The notes beneath the pieces are model-generated. The model did no database searches. It saw nothing but the letters and a program-made list of their open reading frames with translations, and was not told the origin of the DNA. A stretch of DNA of 6,659 nucleotides from an uncultured Planctomycetaceae bacterium (lineage in GTDB: Bacteria > Planctomycetota > Planctomycetia > Planctomycetales > Planctomycetaceae): assembly GCA_903898975.1 (NCBI GenBank), contig CAIUHT010001329.1, positions 1-6,659 on the forward strand, in the 5' to 3' direction. The translations under genes were made by a program, and so were the position numbers. This document shows positions 5,991 through 6,659 of the stretch, piece after piece. How positions within the stretch are numbered: position 1 is the first letter of the stretch; every line of letters begins with the position of its first letter.

Positions 5991-6659
5991 TCAGGCGTTC
6001 TTCGCCACCGGGGCCGGGCTGGCGATGGCCTGGGTGAAGGACTCGAGTTGCCGCTCGATGTGGGTGAGGGTCTCGGGGGGCAGAACGCGATCGCCAAACC
6101 GCACGTCATAGAAGTGCCGGGTGATTTCCGCGGGGAACGTCGGCAGTCCGGCAGCGGTCAGCTGTGGCTGCCAGCGGTCCGCGATTGCCTGGGCGAACTC
6201 CTGCTGCGTCTGGTGATCAGGCCGAACCACTCCCTGTCGGGCGGTCGCCTGGGTGAAGCGATCGTAGAATTCGACCACCCGCTGCTGCACGGGGTTCGGG
6301 CCCAGCCAGCGGTCGAGCAGCCGGGCGATCAGCCCGGCGACCCCCGCCTGGGTCTGGCGTTGCCGCCACGAGGCGGTCAGGTTGTCGACCGGGCTGCGGA
6401 GGCCGCGGAGGACCAGCAGGGCCCCCACGAAGAGTGCGAGCAGCTTGGTGACCAGCGAGTTCCCGTCCGTCGGACCCTGGGCTCCTTGTTCGAAGAGAGA
6501 GTTCCAGTAGTTCCGGGTCCGCTCCCACAGCCCGGTGGCCGACTCGCGAAGCGGTCCCCACAGTCGGCGTTCCTGCCGGTCGGGCGACATCGCCACCACA
6601 TAGTCGCTCCAGAGCATCGACAGGGAGTCGCGGGTGTTGCCCCAGAAGCCCCGGTCGGC
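5991..6659 (-). CDS. Transglutaminase-like membrane protein, C-terminal part with DUF4129 domain
   Basis: Only the last 222 residues are in the window; the frame is open through the right edge (it begins ADRGFWGNTRDS), so the Met at 6617 is internal. After a polar, Trp-rich segment (6-53) comes one clear membrane segment at about residues 67-87 (LVTKLLALFVGALLVL). The final part, about 125-205, matches the DUF4129 pattern: VVEFYDRFTQATARQGV, a TQQEFAQAI block, and FYDVRFGDRVL. In known proteins of this kind (TgpA/DUF3488-transglutaminase type) DUF4129 follows an N-terminal multi-span membrane domain and an extracytoplasmic transglutaminase-like core; those parts would lie beyond the edge. Such proteins are thought to act at the cell envelope and are often encoded next to an MoxR ATPase and a DUF58 protein, which also might lie outside. 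The C-terminal tail is Ala/Pro-rich. The fragment is confidently coding; the transglutaminase assignment is inference from the C-terminal domain. Confidence 0.82.
   Translation of the reverse strand, partial: ADRGFWGNTRDSLSMLWSDYVVAMSPDRQERRLWGPLRESATGLWERTRNYWNSLFEQGAQGPTDGNSLVTKLLALFVGALLVLRGLRSPVDNLTASWRQRQTQAGVAGLIARLLDRWLGPNPVQQRVVEFYDRFTQATARQGVVRPDHQTQQEFAQAIADRWQPQLTAAGLPTFPAEITRHFYDVRFGDRVLPPETLTHIERQLESFTQAIASPAPVAKNA

Overview
The window looks like chromosomal DNA of a high-GC bacterium, most likely a member of the Planctomycetota. This rests on the mix of genes: a Tat-exported sugar phosphate isomerase/epimerase-type TIM barrel, a transglutaminase/DUF4129-type membrane protein, and a large GTPase with a DTPD-type G3 motif. 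Most of the window has G or C in the third codon position, and ribosome-binding sites are irregular. The lineage is inferred from gene content, not from a marker gene.

Layout: (1) 1-650, minus strand, the first 216 codons of a TPR-repeat protein cut by the left edge. (2) 651-820, a divergent intergenic region with candidate promoters, paired TCGCGAT sites, a 12-bp palindrome and a C-rich leader. (3) 821-2320, plus strand, a full-length SelO/YdiU protein AMPylase. (4) 2321-2661, a gap with one hairpin after selO and no convincing gene. (5) 2662-4611, plus strand, a large P-loop GTPase with a hydrophobic C-terminal region. (6) 4612-4764, a short convergent gap with a hairpin. (7) 4765-5700, minus strand, a Tat-exported TIM-barrel sugar isomerase/epimerase family protein. 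(8) 5701-5990, an intergenic leader with hairpins. (9) 5991-6659, minus strand, the C-terminal part of a transglutaminase-like membrane protein with a DUF4129 domain, cut by the right edge.

The genes do not form one clear pathway. SelO (redox-linked protein AMPylation) and the GTPase share a strand but are about 340 bases apart, so co-transcription is possible and not shown. The last two genes share the minus strand, separated by 297 non-coding bases. I found no CRISPR array, mobile element, tRNA or rRNA, and no clear sign of a new multi-gene system. The points most worth checking are the GTPase's unusual nucleotide-binding motifs, the changed cysteine arrangement in SelO, and the structured DNA upstream of selO.
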